Position numbers and translations under genes: made by a program. A stretch of DNA of 64,000 nt, taken from Citrus sinensis (lineage: Eukaryota > Streptophyta > Magnoliopsida > Sapindales > Rutaceae). Location of the stretch: contig NC_068558.1 in the NCBI RefSeq assembly GCF_022201045.2, positions 1,116,001 to 1,180,000 on the forward strand. Reading direction: 5' to 3'. Each line of letters begins with the position of its first letter. The first letter of the stretch is position 1. Shown one piece after another: positions 48,910 to 62,700 of this stretch. A model generated the notes under the pieces. The model saw nothing but the letters and a program-made list of their open reading frames with translations, did not search any database and had not been told where the DNA came from.

Positions 48910-51126
48910 TAATCGTAGAATTAAAGTTAGGGATTTAGTCAAGGTTTAGGCGAGGCATGCGTTTGGCTTTCTAGAAGGAGAAAGTGCTCCCCGCCTTTGT
49001 AATTGTAAATCCGCGGCTTTGCCTGCTGTTTCGTTTTCTCCAAGCAAATGTATTCTCTGAACGATTGCCACATTTCCACCAAACATGAGCCGAGGCTCGT
49101 AACACTTATCAGGCTTTAACATTAGCCCAACAAAATATCATCTATTTAGGGCCCAAAAGGAAATTGAAAGACGATGGCATAGGGAATTGAACTTTCGACA
49201 CCCCTCAAAATTCCTTGCAAAACCCCTTCTCAATTCAAATTACTTAAATAACCAAATAAAAATTAATTCATTTCTTATTTGAAACGAAAATTTAAGTAAA
49301 CACTTATTCCATCTCGTAATCTGTACTTTAAATTTTAATTGGAAAAATATTTACTCCTGAGAAGGTGTTACGAGGATTTTAGAGGGGTGCCACGAGCTCC
49401 ACTCTTGCGAATGCTTCTCTGCTTGTCAGGCTTCAAAATCGGCCCATTAACCCAAAAGTGTAGCCCACTTTTAGTATTCAATGCTAATAAGAAGAAAGGG
49501 CAGGCAACAAAGCATCATCATAAATCTCCAAATCTGAAAAAGAAAATGATTTTTTTTTTAATTTTAATTTTATTTTAAGGGGAATAGAGAAGGGTCAAAC
49601 TGAAGGGGTACTGGACAGATTTCATGACATAAAATACCGACAATAATCTTATCAATATTGTATGCAACTGTGGAATTCAAACAAGCTGCAGAGCATGGGT
49701 ACTTGTTTTGTTGAGCAATAAGTGAAAACCCACAAGGAGTGCGTGTGTAGTAGAAGCAGTGGGGTGTGGGCTTTTATGTATTCGTATTAATATCTCCATC
49801 AAACATCATGAGATACGGACCCAACAAAAAAAAAAAAAAAACTTTGTTTATTTTTATATATAAAAAGAACGAACGAATGAAATCAAATGAGATTGCGTAT
49901 CAATAGAATTTCGTCTCATGGGTTGGGGGTTGTCGGTAGGTGAAAATTGACAGGGATGGGCCTACTTGCCTGCTTTTACACCCACAATACACGACACGAG
50001 TAGCCCCTTATTATTTTGTTGTGTTAGCCGTTATCTCTCGCCGTTTTCCTGCCACACTCTTTCACCCCAGCCACGAAGCTTAGGCTCAGCTATTGAAACT
50101 TGAAAGGGAGACACACTACAATGCGGTGTGCTCATTTTCCATACATGTTTCACGTGACCCCCTCGCCAGTATCAACTCTCTTTATTTGTTCTTTTCATTT
50201 CTTCACTGCATCAGAATGCTTTGTTTTTAATTCCATTTCAATGTTTTACTAAAATAGTAAAATTATTACCCACCGAATCTATGACGTGGATGACACTTGC
50301 AGGCTGCACATATATAACAGTTGATAATATATTTATGAGTTGAAAGGGGTTATTATTTTATCAACTGTTACCTACTTGCCTCGCTTTTTTAGGTCTTATC
50401 TTATACATGGGTTTATAACAAACATTTTTTAAGTACCCTAAAAATACCCTTACTTTTACGTTCATTAATATTTGTTGGATTGAAAATGAATCAACATATT
50501 AGATTTATATATATAATTAGTTTTTAGTAAGTTCGTCATCATTTTTATTAACAGTAAAAAAAAAAACACAGTGTCTAATTTTTTTAAAACCTGTAATTTT
50601 TTTTGTATTTTACCAACGTTCTGACTTCAACAAAATGAGAATGTTCTCAATATAAAATAATTATATACTACACACATAGAATTTCTATTGTGCGGACATC
50701 CAAATATAATTAACCTTGCGGTCTTCTAATTTCACAGTCCAACGCTTAGATATATTATACTATAATAAAATAAAAACTAATTATGTGCACATTATTAACT
50801 ACGTGATGCTATGCCTTTTCTTTCTATTTCCATCTTCTTTCCCTCACCTCTCACATTTAATCTTCTTCATTTATTTTTTTTATTGTGATTATGGATTTTC
50901 TTCTAGAATTAGATTAGAAACTGTCATTCTATTGATTGTTTTAAAAAAACCCCTTGTGCAGGAAATGGAATCAAAAGCTATTGAAAAAATGGAATATTAA
51001 ATATGTAGAATTAAATTGATCAATGCCTCCAAAATAAATGCACTTCACTGTCCGTGATTGTGAAATGAGAGTAAAGGATTTCAAAATCTTGTGCAACAAA
51101 ATAAAAGGGAGTATGCGTGTCACCTT
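48910..51126. other. Intergenic, AT-rich
   Basis: No gene is supported. It holds a TIR-like pair (49189-49399, listed separately) and AT-rich DNA with short frames at 49339 and 50716 that have no domain. Confidence 0.5.
49189..49399. repeat. Inverted-repeat pair, possible MITE
   Basis: The left stretch GACACCCCTCAAAATTCCTT and the right stretch GGCACCCCTCTAAAATCCTC (reversed) match over about 40 bases, separated by about 125 bases of AT-rich DNA. I could not find a target duplication, so the boundaries are approximate. Confidence 0.55.
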
Positions 51127-51309
51127 TTAGTTTTTACATTTTAATACATTATTTGAAAAATCGCTTGAATTGGTAACGGTAGTGATGCAGAAAAGATCAT
51201 AAGCATCAGTAAAGAATCCCATTCCGGCTATAACAATAGCTTTGAAATGGTAAAGTTGTGTCCTGGCATTGTCAAGAGATGAGAAGATGGCTTGCGTTCC
51301 TTCTGCCAT
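51127..51309 (-). pseudogene. Truncated PHT1 phosphate transporter fragment
   Basis: From an ATG at 51309 the minus strand reads [20 protein letters not shown] then [20 protein letters not shown] and CITTVT. This is the N-terminus and first membrane segment of the PHT1 proton/phosphate symporter family. After about 45 residues the similarity stops and the frame ends at 51127, whereas functional members have about 530 residues. No other transporter segment is visible nearby. The leader upstream of the ATG looks intact. It is best read as a 5' remnant left by deletion or duplication, and it is unlikely to be functional. Confidence 0.88.
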
Positions 51310-54300
51310 GCCTGTGGTGTTCTTGCAAGAGACTGATACTGCCTGAGAGATGAATTGCTAATGGAAGAGTTGAGGCATAATTTATGCTACTGGCTGAATC
51401 CTCTGCCTCTCTTGAAGTCTTTTCAGATATTTCGTTGGTACACAAGAAATTCCCTTTGTACTTAACGTCTTGTTGGAATCGCCGATAGTATCAAGACAGC
51501 AAATAGACAGCTGAAAACCATACGAGTCTTGGAAAACTTGGTCTTTATCGCCACGGACAAATCTCTGCACTTTGTCATTTTTGTGTTCTTTTGGCTACCT
51601 CAATGATTGTTACATGTATTTACTGTAATCTTCTGCTACCTATGAAGTGCAAGTCATTGTTATCTAGTTTTAGGATAAATCGCTTGAATTATCTGCCACC
51701 TTGTCTTGTTTCAGTATAGAATATTTCTCCGAAGTTTTAATATGTATATATACTTGGTATATGCCACACACCAAACACTTACTCCATTGGTTTCTTCACA
51801 TACATGTTCTTTCAAATCCATAGGTTTTAAGGGGTTATTAGAATGTTATCTATATTTATCTCACTATCAATCCGCTTTTGCTATCCCACCGCGTTAGGTT
51901 AGCGTAGTGGGTATAGTATGGGGCTACTATGATGTTATTAAGGACAAGTGACAAATTAAATTCTTTGCAATCCTTACGTTGAATTTAGTAAACTTATATC
52001 TAGCAAAAGCAAGGAAAGAAAGATGTGTAACAAACGAGTGGATGATGGGAGAGTACTGCTTTATTTTTGCTTTGTTCGTACTGATTCTAAGCTACATTAA
52101 TGGTGTATTTGCTACTTGGATAAAAAAAAAATGAAAATAATTCTCATTCTTTATTGATAGTCTTTACTTGCTAAAAATTATGAAAGAATATGAAAGGATT
52201 TTTGGTAGGGCTCAAAAATTTAGGAATGAAGAATGAAAATCACATTTCACAAAGATGTAGAAATAAAAATGGCAGAATGAGAGTGAAGAATAAATTGACA
52301 TTTTTACATTTTAACAAAATTAAAGTAAGGATAACAATAATTATAATAATAAACTAATCATAACTATAGTACTATAGTAGTAGTAGTGATGATAAAAATA
52401 AATTTTATAATGAGTATTACTGCTAATAAAATTATCTCTATTATCCTTATGATTATTATAACAAATAAATTAAAAATTATGATTATAATTTTAGTTATAG
52501 TAATAATTAATTATAATAGTAATAATTAGAAATAATAATAATAATTATTATAGTTGTAAGTGAGGTCATTTTCATAAATTATAACAATTCATTCCGATTA
52601 TAATATAAAATAAACACATTAATAAAAAAATATAATTAATTTAAAATCTAATTCTTGCAGTTCGATAAATAACTTATTATAATTCTTTTTTTTTTCGATT
52701 TCAATTCATATTAATTTAACTCATTTTGATTCATGTTATTTCCGATTCATATTAATTTTAACCCATTTTAACTCGAGTCATTTCCGATTTTGAAAAAGCA
52801 AACGCACCATAGGAAGACGCTCAACTCGGGGGCCATCAAAGCGCCACGAAATTTGCGTGATTGAGTCCCACCATTTTGATTTTTAACGGGCCAGTCAACT
52901 GACGTGGCTACACAATAAATAGACAGATGGATTCTAGTTACCCTTATCGGAACCAGATGGTCGGAACCACAAATCAGGACAAAACGAGATAGATAAGCAG
53001 GTGGGAACACAAATCACAACCGTCGCCCAGGGAAACAGTGATTGATGAGCTACGGCTTTCTGCTCATTGGGGGGGGGGGAACCCCGGAACCAATCACTCA
53101 AATGGCACACTTACGTGAACGGTCTTGATTGTTTTTGTTCTTTTGAATGAATCTGCAAAGTTTTGGACTTTTGTGCCGCTCTCTTGCCCGTTGCCTGTTG
53201 AGTTCGGATTTTGTGGCTATGACCTCCTATTGCTTCGTAGAGTAAAAGCAGCAAACTAAAGGTGGCTCAACTCGGCGTAGCAAAATATCAAAGCCGAAAT
53301 GTTCCCAAATTTTGCAGCACCATTTTCAAAACCAGGAAAGTACAATTTCATATCATATAAATTCTCTAATTCAAAAGTTGAAAAATATATAGTTCACATG
53401 CTTTTATTTATAAATAAATAACTTTCAAAATTATCTCCATCTAAATTATTTGCATTCAATAAGATTGCAAAGTAAATATTGTTGTTTTTAAAACTCACGT
53501 CATTGTTGTAGATAAAATGTAACAAACACAGTAATCAAATCTCTTCATAGTTAGATTATTTTGTTTTTGACAACTAACAGTAAATAATATTTAAAAAAAA
53601 TGAGCGCATCACCAAATTGGTGTTGAGGGGAAAGGACACCGAGGCTGAATCCACATAAAATCAAATAGTAAGGGATGTGTGAGTTTACAAAACTCATAAA
53701 ATACATATGATTTGGGGGCCCCAAATTGAATTTGCGGATTAAGACTCAGCACGTGTCTTTATGCATCAACTGGGGCTAAGAGAAAATCCGGAAAATCTCA
53801 GTTGCAAGGATTGCTTGGTCGGATCTGAACATGTTTGTCATCACTCTATGATTAGAAAGCCCGCAACAATATATCGGTAAAGATTTACGAGAGAAAGCGA
53901 CATGTCAAATAGCCCTTGTATACTACTAATCTACTACCGCTGCAAGCTGTGGTCCGTCCAATTCCAAAGCATTAGGCTTGAAAAACCAAAACGGTTCCGT
54001 TAAAAAAAAAAAACGAAAATGTTGCAGGGAAACAGATTAAGGGTATGTTTGTCATGTGTCGGTAATCAGACTAGTTGATGTCAGGTACAAAACGGTGCAG
54101 TGTAAGCGTATAAACTATTTTAAGAGATGGGGCCAAAATTTATTTAATAAATGTTTGGCATTTGGTTCAGGTAATTGGGTGTATATACTTTGGCTTTAGT
54201 ATGAAGCATCATATGGTATGAAGTATATGGTGTTGCAGGGGTGCAGTGAAGGGCGTCAATATGGCCAAAATCTGGCTGCAGCTTTGCTCATCCAGCTAAT

Positions 54301-57300
54301 GGTAGGACCGCTTATACAATTCATCAAACTATCCAAGGAAGGGGGGGCGGATTGGAAGTTGAACCATCCATCAAAATCGTTACAGTTTTTCTCATATGTA
54401 ATAATAATCCCTGAAGCAGAGTCCAATTTTGTTAGTTTCCTTTGTTTCCTGGAATGGATGTTGCCTTGTTGGACGCACGCTCAGGACTTCATAGTAAGTA
54501 AACTTGTAAAAACAAAATAAATAAATAAAGATGGGTACATTCGAATGCCTGCAACACAACACCTTTTAGAGGTTTAATTCATGTAACTGTATTTTGAAAT
54601 CTTGTTACGAGTCTTAAGAGAAATTTCACCAAAATACAAGCAGGAGAGAAGGGGCCCAAAGGAGCCTTGTCAGCGGTCACAAATTGAAATGGCCTCGCGC
54701 CTCTTTAGGTTCATCAATTATCCTTATTCTCTGCATACCAAAAGGAAACTGTCGTCAAAACATAATAATTGGTAACTGTTCCACCCCCCCCCCCCCCCCC
54801 CTTTTGCTCCAAGTGTTCATTGCCATTTTGATGTACAAATTTGTCTCAATCTGTCCAGCTCTAAGGGTATGTTTGGACTGCCTTAGCTTTTCAAAGAATC
54901 AATTCTTACATTGACTCCCAAATAATCATCTTTATAAATAATTTAGTAAGGTGTTTGGTGAATTAAATTTACTAGACAATCACTTTCTAAATAATCTAAT
55001 ATACATGTTTATCAATTAATGATAAAAGGGTACATGTTTATCAATTAATAATCTAATATACCTGTTTATCAATTAATGTTTACTAGACAATCACTTTCTA
55101 ATTAAATAATCTAATATTGACCTATTCTGCAATTAAATTTACTAACGTGGACACACATTATATATTTCTGGTCATGTTTTAATATTGTTATTATTTAGTT
55201 GGTCATGTATTTATATTGATTTAAATACTAGACCTAACAGTTATTTACTATTTATTTAATTCTTAAATAATAAAAGAAAATACTTTATTCATATTAACAT
55301 ATTATTAAAATATCAATTATTTATATTTTCTGATCGGCCGTCGTCACCGTCCCGATGTCGGTTTCGTCGCCTGGAATGCTCAGCCATCATCATCACTGGA
55401 ATCCATGTTCTCTCATCTAATCAACCGGCCAAAAATGCTGCAAAATGGCAAACCACGTTGCTTCACGTAGTGGTCAACTTTTTGCTGCCATTAATTTATT
55501 GTTAAATAATGGATTAATTGATTGACTTTATCGGTTTGTTAAACAATCCTCCCGACGGTGAGTCGATCAGTGCCGGTGGTGTCCTCAACGCACCACTATT
55601 GGCGGAAGCGATGGTAACTCTTCACCGGCGACGGTGGCTCTTCACTGGAAACAATGACTTCCATTTTGGTTGCTATTTGTTTCGTTTATTTAAATTTTAA
55701 ACAAAATGATTTTTATTTAATAACTAACACTTATTTAATTGTGAATATATAGTTATTTTTTAGTTCAGTAATTAATAATCAGGTTGTTATGTAATAGGAT
55801 TCTCAAAAGCTACCTTTTAAGGCTTTTTTATGAGTAGTATAAAATCTGATTCTTTGAGAATCGTATTATTTGTGAATCAAATTTAAAATAAATTTATAAT
55901 TGTGGCATTAGATAGTCAAATAATCATTTATTTGACAATCTTAGGCAATACCAAACATGCATTAAGATCAGGGGACAGCAATAGTTCGTGCCTTAACAAA
56001 TAAATGGATAAAATTTTCTACATGTTTCAAAATTACAAGAAAAAATTGTGACTTTTTTTTTTTTTTTTTTTCCATTTGGGTGGAATGGAAACCCCTACAA
56101 ATGGTATATCATTTTAATATCTTTTAGATGGTCGTTTGTTGACATCGTCAAATCATCGTGATGGGTGAATCCAGAAGGTGTTCCATTCTCCCACGATTAT
56201 CAAATCTCAAATCGCCCTTTTTCGGTCCCGAAATTGGTAAAACCGTATTTTGCATGTTTTATACAAGCATGCTTTGTAATTCTGGTAATGAGAAAAAGCA
56301 TAAACAGCAGCAATTAAATCTTTTTTTTTTTTAATCTTTTTTCCGCGAAGCTTCAACAGACACTTGTTGCTGAAGGGCAGTGAAACGTGGACGAACAAAA
56401 ATCAGCTACTGACTCATCCATATCATGGCTCAGTTTTCAGCGCGGATCCACTTGTTCCCTCATTTGCTCAATCTGCCTACCCATCCAAACGGCCCTAACC
56501 GAATATTTGGCTTCTACGTCCCACTTGCCACGTGTCATTCAAAGATCCTTGCTTTTGTTCCTCAAAGCAAGTTCATAATTCTTCCGCAAACATCATCCCA
56601 ATCAAAGCCTTGATAAACACGATGCAAACTTGTAAAATTTCGGCCGCAGTGAAAGCCTGTACGTGTCTTAAAAAGAGTGTGCTACAAAAGCTAGATGGAA
56701 TCAATAAAATGCTTCTGCCTCGTGATAAGCTTTAGCGACACTTTCTTTAATTGTATGTGTCACGCTTTGTTCACAAATATCTTTTCATTTTGATTATCCT
56801 CACGGGAGATTAAAAATCTCCAGCAGATTCATGGTGTAGTAAATCAATTTATAGATTATAGAAGTTGAATCATAAACTCGTTCGGAATTTTAATTTTGGA
56901 TTGATATATATATATATATATATATATAATTCAAAAGTACATTTCTTTATTTAAACATATTTCGAGCAATAATTATTATATGATTATAGTTTATATATTT
57001 AAACATTGAATATTTTAACACGAAACAGTCCTTTAACATTGAAATAGCTTTATGAGCAACTGTCAATTTACTTGTAATATAATATCCAAACAATGAAGTA
57101 TTCTTTCGAAATGTTATGTATTTTGGTATATGCACAGTGCGTTTCATTCTTTTGTATTACAACTTATTTGGGTCTCAAAAAGTTAAATTCAACCAACAAA
57201 TGGGCTCACTATATAAATAAGCTGACCTGCTTACAAGTATATAATCGATTTCTTGGTCACTACTGAACATATTCTGCTAATAAATAGCTTAATTTTGAAA

Positions 57301-57629
57301 CGGTAATGCAAATCTGGTCGAGCGTAATTTGAAAGGGAGTCTAGTAGTCTTTGGTCTTTTCTCCTCTAGCTTCCTGTCACGTGAAGAGAACACGTGCTTT
57401 CACAGAATAGGATTAATGGACCAAATAGAGCAAATTACACATGTTGCCAAACTCGTCCGTCACCGTTACTTTGACGGAGTAAATATTTATATATATAAAT
57501 ATAAATAACAAGTGGCCAAACAAAACTGAAACAAACGAAAATAGCCGATATTTTCGGTTCCCGCCGATACAAAACTTGCCGAAAAACCGGCATTCACAAG
57601 AGGAGACTTCACATTCTACAGACAAAACT
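51310..57629. other. Long intergenic stretch
   Basis: Apart from the possible hAT-like element at 54864-55967 and the homopolymer runs, I find no supported gene in these 6.3 kb. Bases 52080-52640 are extremely AT-rich. Bases 54200-54530 and 56390-56740 have open frames but no domain or splice pattern that I trust. Two CACGTG motifs at about 57378 and 57393 lie beyond the 3' end of the CRF gene. The right end is the 3' UTR of that gene. Confidence 0.5.
54864..55967. mobile_element. Possible hAT-like non-autonomous element
   Basis: The left end (GGGTATGTTTGGACTGCCTT) and the reversed right end (ATGCATGTTTGGTATTGCCT) match over about 45 imperfect bases, in the style of hAT-type inverted repeats. 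The centre contains a GC-rich patch (55330-55650) unlike its AT-rich surroundings. No clear 8-bp duplication was found and no transposase is present, so this is tentative. Confidence 0.45.
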
Positions 57630-58628
57630 TTAAATAGCAACAAGGTTATCCGACGCGAATATATCTCCGATATCTTGAAAATGGTCATCCGCGCGCCAGG
57701 TTGACAACCCGAACCCGAAGTCCATACTGGAGTCATAAAATAAACCGTCCCAGTCATCTTTAAAAATCCCTTCCGTACAGCCAAATAAATCGGGCACGGA
57801 ACTTTTGAAATCGAAAATATCGTTAGGAAATAACGTATTATCAAAAGTTGAATATTCGGAGAAGGCGGACAAAGTTTCGGACACAGAGGATTCGTCGCGC
57901 ATTTCTCGCATATCACTGGCAATATCTGGCGATTCTTTGCTAGTCCGCGACTCGGCTTCTTCATTTGAAGGAGAGGGACAACGGAGTACAGAAACAGGAG
58001 ATGACAGATTGTTGATGTTGTTGTGAGACTCTTCGCCGGAGTTGTAACCGGAGCTAAGCGACTGCTTAATCTGAGAAGGGAATTTCGGAGGTGGAGTAGC
58101 GAAGTTGGTGAGCGCGTCGGGTCCACGCAACTGAATAGCGGCGTTGTCATAAACCATTGCCGCCTCCTCAGCAGTATCATAGGTACCTAACCACAGTCGT
58201 ACACGTCGCAGAGGATCTCTAATCTCAGCGGCCCATTTTCCCCAAGGTCTCTGCCGTACACCTCTAAACTTCTTCCCCGCCGGTTGCTTCGCCGCCGGCT
58301 TAAGGGTCGCCGGAGCTCCAACTTTGCCGGACTTCTTCTTCTTCTTACATTTCGAAATCCGACTCTTTGAAACGACATCGATTTCGCTTGAAGATGAAGA
58401 CGATGCAATCATAATCTCGCTTAAGAACTTCTTGACACGCGGTCTCTTATAAACTTCGCAGTCTTCGTCACTGGACGAGTCAGTTGCATCTCCGTCGGTG
58501 ACTGAAATCCGTACAACTCTCGGCTTCATTTCCTGGCCGTTTGTTGAGAATGGAGTCATGAGCTTGGTGTGTTTACGGTGTTCAGTGTACTTGACTGGAG
58601 GGATAACACTGTGTCTGCTATTAACCAT
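57630..58628 (-). CDS. Cytokinin response factor (CRF), AP2/ERF transcription factor
   Basis: A single exon encodes 332 residues. The N-terminal CRF region holds [17 protein letters not shown] and [20 protein letters not shown] lysine-rich basic segment ([10 protein letters not shown]) precedes the AP2/ERF DNA-binding domain at about 120-177 ([20 protein letters not shown], then [12 protein letters not shown]). After it, SPVSVL matches the SP(T/V)SVL motif shared by many CRFs. The C-terminal half is acidic and probably activating. CRFs are nuclear factors that bind GCC-type elements and respond to cytokinin and stress; tomato Pti6 is a related protein. The closest Arabidopsis subgroup may be CRF3/CRF4, but I am not sure which member. 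The length is normal and the frame is intact. Confidence 0.95.
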   Translation of the reverse strand: MVNSRHSVIPPVKYTEHRKHTKLMTPFSTNGQEMKPRVVRISVTDGDATDSSSDEDCEVYKRPRVKKFLSEIMIASSSSSSEIDVVSKSRISKCKKKKKSGKVGAPATLKPAAKQPAGKKFRGVRQRPWGKWAAEIRDPLRRVRLWLGTYDTAEEAAMVYDNAAIQLRGPDALTNFATPPPKFPSQIKQSLSSGYNSGEESHNNINNLSSPVSVLRCPSPSNEEAESRTSKESPDIASDMREMRDESSVSETLSAFSEYSTFDNTLFPNDIFDFKSSVPDLFGCTEGIFKDDWDGLFYDSSMDFGFGLSTWRADDHFQDIGDIFASDNLVAI

Positions 58629-59700
58629 GGGAGAAAGTTTTTTGGTGTCTCTTAATTTTTTTCCCCTTTTTCTCTTTTTAGCAGATTCGCATTGAAAGTG
58701 AAGTGAGCGTGCGGGTGTGGGGAAGGAGAAGGCGTGAAATAGAGTGGAAAAGATGGGGAAAGAAAAGGGAAAGAAAGAGGAGTGCGAGGCGAGATTCCTC
58801 TAAGAATAAAAGAGAATGAAAAAGAAGAAACGCAAGTTAAAGAGAAGCTTAAAACGGATAGAAATGGAGTATTAATGAATTGAATACTGGATTAAAAAGG
58901 TTATCAAAGGACGATAAATTTCATAGAAAGTTACACTTGAAAAGAAAAGGTAGAAATGTTAAGGCAAGGCCAAGAGAACAAAATAAGATTGGTACGGAGA
59001 GGTGATAGATTTGGTTAACAAGTAGGAAAGGTGATACAGCAATAGCAAAAGCAAAAGAGCGTTGGGGTGGTAATAGCTTTACCGGAAAAGGAAAGGGAAT
59101 AAATCTTACGAAACAACACCACCACCACCGTTGTTCCTACAGACAAAATGCTTTTGCTCTCAGCCTTTTAACTGGAAATTTTCAAAGCTTGGATGTTCCT
59201 TTTTGTAAAGACGAGTTGTGAGAGCTGGAGAGAGAAAGAGAGAAAAGAAGAAGAAGAAGCACAGTGGAAGGTGGAACCAAAGCTAGCTATTTTATAGGAT
59301 CCCCAAATACTCGTAATCAGTTCACCCGGTTTAAGTGCCATTTTATTATAATTATTCGGTTTTTTGAAATTTTAATTTTAATTTTTTTTCAACTCATTCT
59401 TTCTAATTTAAAATATATAAATAAAATAATTACAAAGTGTAGGTGGGACATTTACTGAAGCGGGTGGTAGAACCGGAGAATAAGAGATTCCGGCGACGAT
59501 AGGGAGATATTTTACGAGGCGCCGCAAATGGCGGGATTGTCTGTTTATGACACGTGGCATTGTGGGCCCATGATAAAGAGAGATCCAATGGCAAGTGAGG
59601 ACGGGAGCTGACTCGGCAAAAGATTTCTTCTCGAAAGTAGGGATTCAGGTCACGTGAGACCAGACACTTGGTTCAGTCTTCCTTTGACTACGATTATTAA
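58629..59700 (-). promoter_or_regulatory. Leader and promoter region of the CRF gene
   Basis: Reading upstream of the ATG at 58628 on the minus strand, the sequence is a pyrimidine-rich leader followed by promoter DNA. G-box CACGTG motifs occur at 59551-59556 and 59651-59656, close to one another, which is common in stress- and ABA-responsive promoters. I could not fix a transcription start. Confidence 0.4.
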
Positions 59701-62700
59701 TCACTGATACCTGCATTAATTTAGATAACCCATTTACGGTCCGCTAATTGCTAACGTTAATCACTTTGATCTCACAGGATAAATTTGGCATTTCCTGTAA
59801 TTCAAGCACAAAAATATGGCCGTTACAGTCTTACAGCGCGCTGCCGCACTGCGAGCTTTTAACATTTCACTTGTGTTTTTGTTATTTTACAGCTGGGACA
59901 AACATGGTTTGTGAGGCAACCTAGGACTCAGTGCCGTTTCATTACTAATGTATTTTAATTTTTCTATTTTTCCAGTTTTGTCCGTAGGATGTCGCATCGT
60001 CCATTTTACATTCAAAGCTAATAATAAATAAATAAATAAATAAATAAAAATCGGGTACATTTCATTTAACAACGAGTTTTGATTTGTTACGGTGAGCGTT
60101 ACCAAAGAGTAACATTCTGCCGTTAGATGAAGTGTTAGTAATTTGTGTTTACCAAATTGAGTCGGTTCATGGATATCATAAAGATGGTGCTTTTCATCCC
60201 CCCCGCTTTCTCCAAACGCACCCCCACTTTAAATTCTTTCACGCCATGCATATTTTTGTGAATTTATTATAACTTTGACTTTTACTAAAACGGGAGGTTT
60301 TAATTACTTACTTTATTAGCTCATTATTTATATTTAATACAGAGAATCAATTCTGAGCAAAGTTTCCGTATTTATGTTAGTCAATTTTATCCTGTTAACT
60401 TGGGCAAACTAATAGAGAGAAAAGGAGGATGGAAATTTTCGTTGATTTGGAATCTCTAAATTTTGCATGAGGTATGATAAAGCAAAACTGTTATTTAATG
60501 ATTAATGACTTATGGAAAAACGGACCATTTATAGCCAACTTCTAATTTTACTGTTGTCATGTATCATCTTTATATCATTAAAGTTCGTTAGGTGTTTATA
60601 GTTGAGAACAAGTGCAATGTTTATTAATATCACATAGGACAACACACGTGGGTCCGTATTCTATAAACGGTGTCGTTCTGTATTCTGATAAAATAGCAGT
60701 CTTTCAATTCATAAGATAAATAAAAGAGTTATTTAAAAAAAAAACTCCATTATTCATTTTCTTGTGCTAATTGTCTTATGTCTCTATATTAGGAAAATAG
60801 CTAAATTCTTTTTTTGTTAAATATATTATTATATTATTTCAAACCCGATAATTCACAGATACAACGGAAGATTAGTTCATCTTGAAATACGAATGTGAGG
60901 CTAAATTATGCTATTTAGTTGTAACTTAATATTAAATTAAATTAGACAACACAATACTTTCACATTCATACTTTTAGATTTTAAAAAAAAAAAATGTATA
61001 AACATTTTAATGGGCGAGAATGTATTCGAAATAAAATGGGCCAAAGCCCACAAAATGTTTTTACACAGGTCCTCGAACAGCGTGTCAAACAATGAAACCG
61101 TCCTCCTTTGGCTTTCTCCAAAAAATCTAATTTTCAAAAAATATTAAAATAATTTTTTATTCTTGTAATCTCTTTGTGCGCCAACGATGATGTTTTGTTA
61201 ACTTATGGGTATTATTTTCATTTACTGAAAATCTTAAATGTTGAGGATGCCCATGCTAGTATGCTACCTTGCCGAGCTGACCATTATGGGAGCAACCTGT
61301 CAGCACTTGTTCTCTGTTCTTCTTATTTAATGACCCACAAAAATATTTTTATTTCACATGTTTGCGCCAACTAGTAGTGGCTAGACTTAAAAAAGAAAAA
61401 AAAATCAAATTACAAATTAAAAAATGGTTAATCATTTGGTTAATGCAAAAAGAAACTTGAAGAGTTCTGTTCAGAGAAGTATGATTGAAACACACAATCG
61501 ATCCGGACTCTTTTCATCACCTCTTGCACGTGATTTAAATTCCATGGTCGCAATAATCCAAAATTTCAATGTGTTTAAATAGGTGTCAACGAATGATTCT
61601 TTGGTTGGTACTCGCTATCACAAATAGCATTATTATTGTCAAATAATATAATTTTGAGTAGGACTATATAGAAAAATATATATATATATATATATATCTA
61701 TATGTCAAACAACTCACTAATCATTGCCGATTTGTTCCTTGTAACAAATTGGATTTTATATCATCTACTTGTGCTAAGACATATACCCATGTATTATTTT
61801 GTTGCCAAAATAATTTGATAGCTACATTTATTTTGTAACCATTAACAAAAGTTGGAGCTTGTACAGCAATTATATATCTCAAATCAAACAGTAAGCATAT
61901 AATAATTGAAATCTAGGACGCTGACGGGCCACGTAACTTGTAGCATAGGCGGCACTTCGGCTTTATTAAGCATACAAAAACAACTTTATTTTGTCTCGAA
62001 CCTGGATAGCTCTTTCATTAATATCGGATAAATGTAGTAAGAAAAAGAAAATCATTATGATGTTTTTTGGATTGCTTTTGGTGTCATAAAAAAATTATGT
62101 TTGTGATGCAAGATGTATAACTTCTAAAATAGGTAGTATTTAGATAAACTGTATCAAATTTAAGTATATAATCCATAGGAATATGATCTACTAACCACCA
62201 AAGTCCACTATATGGCGAACACATAGATACGTGATATAATTAGGTGACTCTTTGTGAATAATTTTAAAATTATGGATTAATTAGATAGGGTCATGTGGCA
62301 CTATTGCCCACATCACGTTGAGCATCATCAACCATTAGATGATTACTCACAATTTATAATCTATCGCTTTAAAACTCGTGACGACAGATGAGAGAATTAA
62401 AACTCATGACAATACCCCATCTATAAAGTGCATCAAACTGAGTTCATTCATGTGTACTTTTTTTTTTATTTAAGTGATCAAAACTGCTCTAACCTTTTAA
62501 ATCAGTATAGGAAGTAATCATGAGTATTTTATTACTATAAAATAATTTGAGTTCATTCTTTTAAAAAAAAAAAATCCAAGCTATCAACGGTTTAGGCATA
62601 AAAAGGAGCCCAAAAACAATCTAATTTATGTTATTTTTTTCATATTAATAATCAATATTTTTTTCCTTTTTTTTGGTCTCGTTTTCGTTTTGTTAAACAT

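Noticed and set aside
51382-51570. 62-codon open frame beside the PHT1 fragment
   Set aside because: It shows no similarity to phosphate transporters and lies upstream of the fragment's ATG.
54218-54520. 100-codon open frame on the plus strand
   Set aside because: It has no recognisable domain or splice context, and its codon content looks random for this AT-rich region.
56387-56735. Three overlapping open frames of 62-67 codons
   Set aside because: The frames are in different phases, lack domains, and have no splice or promoter pattern linking them into a gene.
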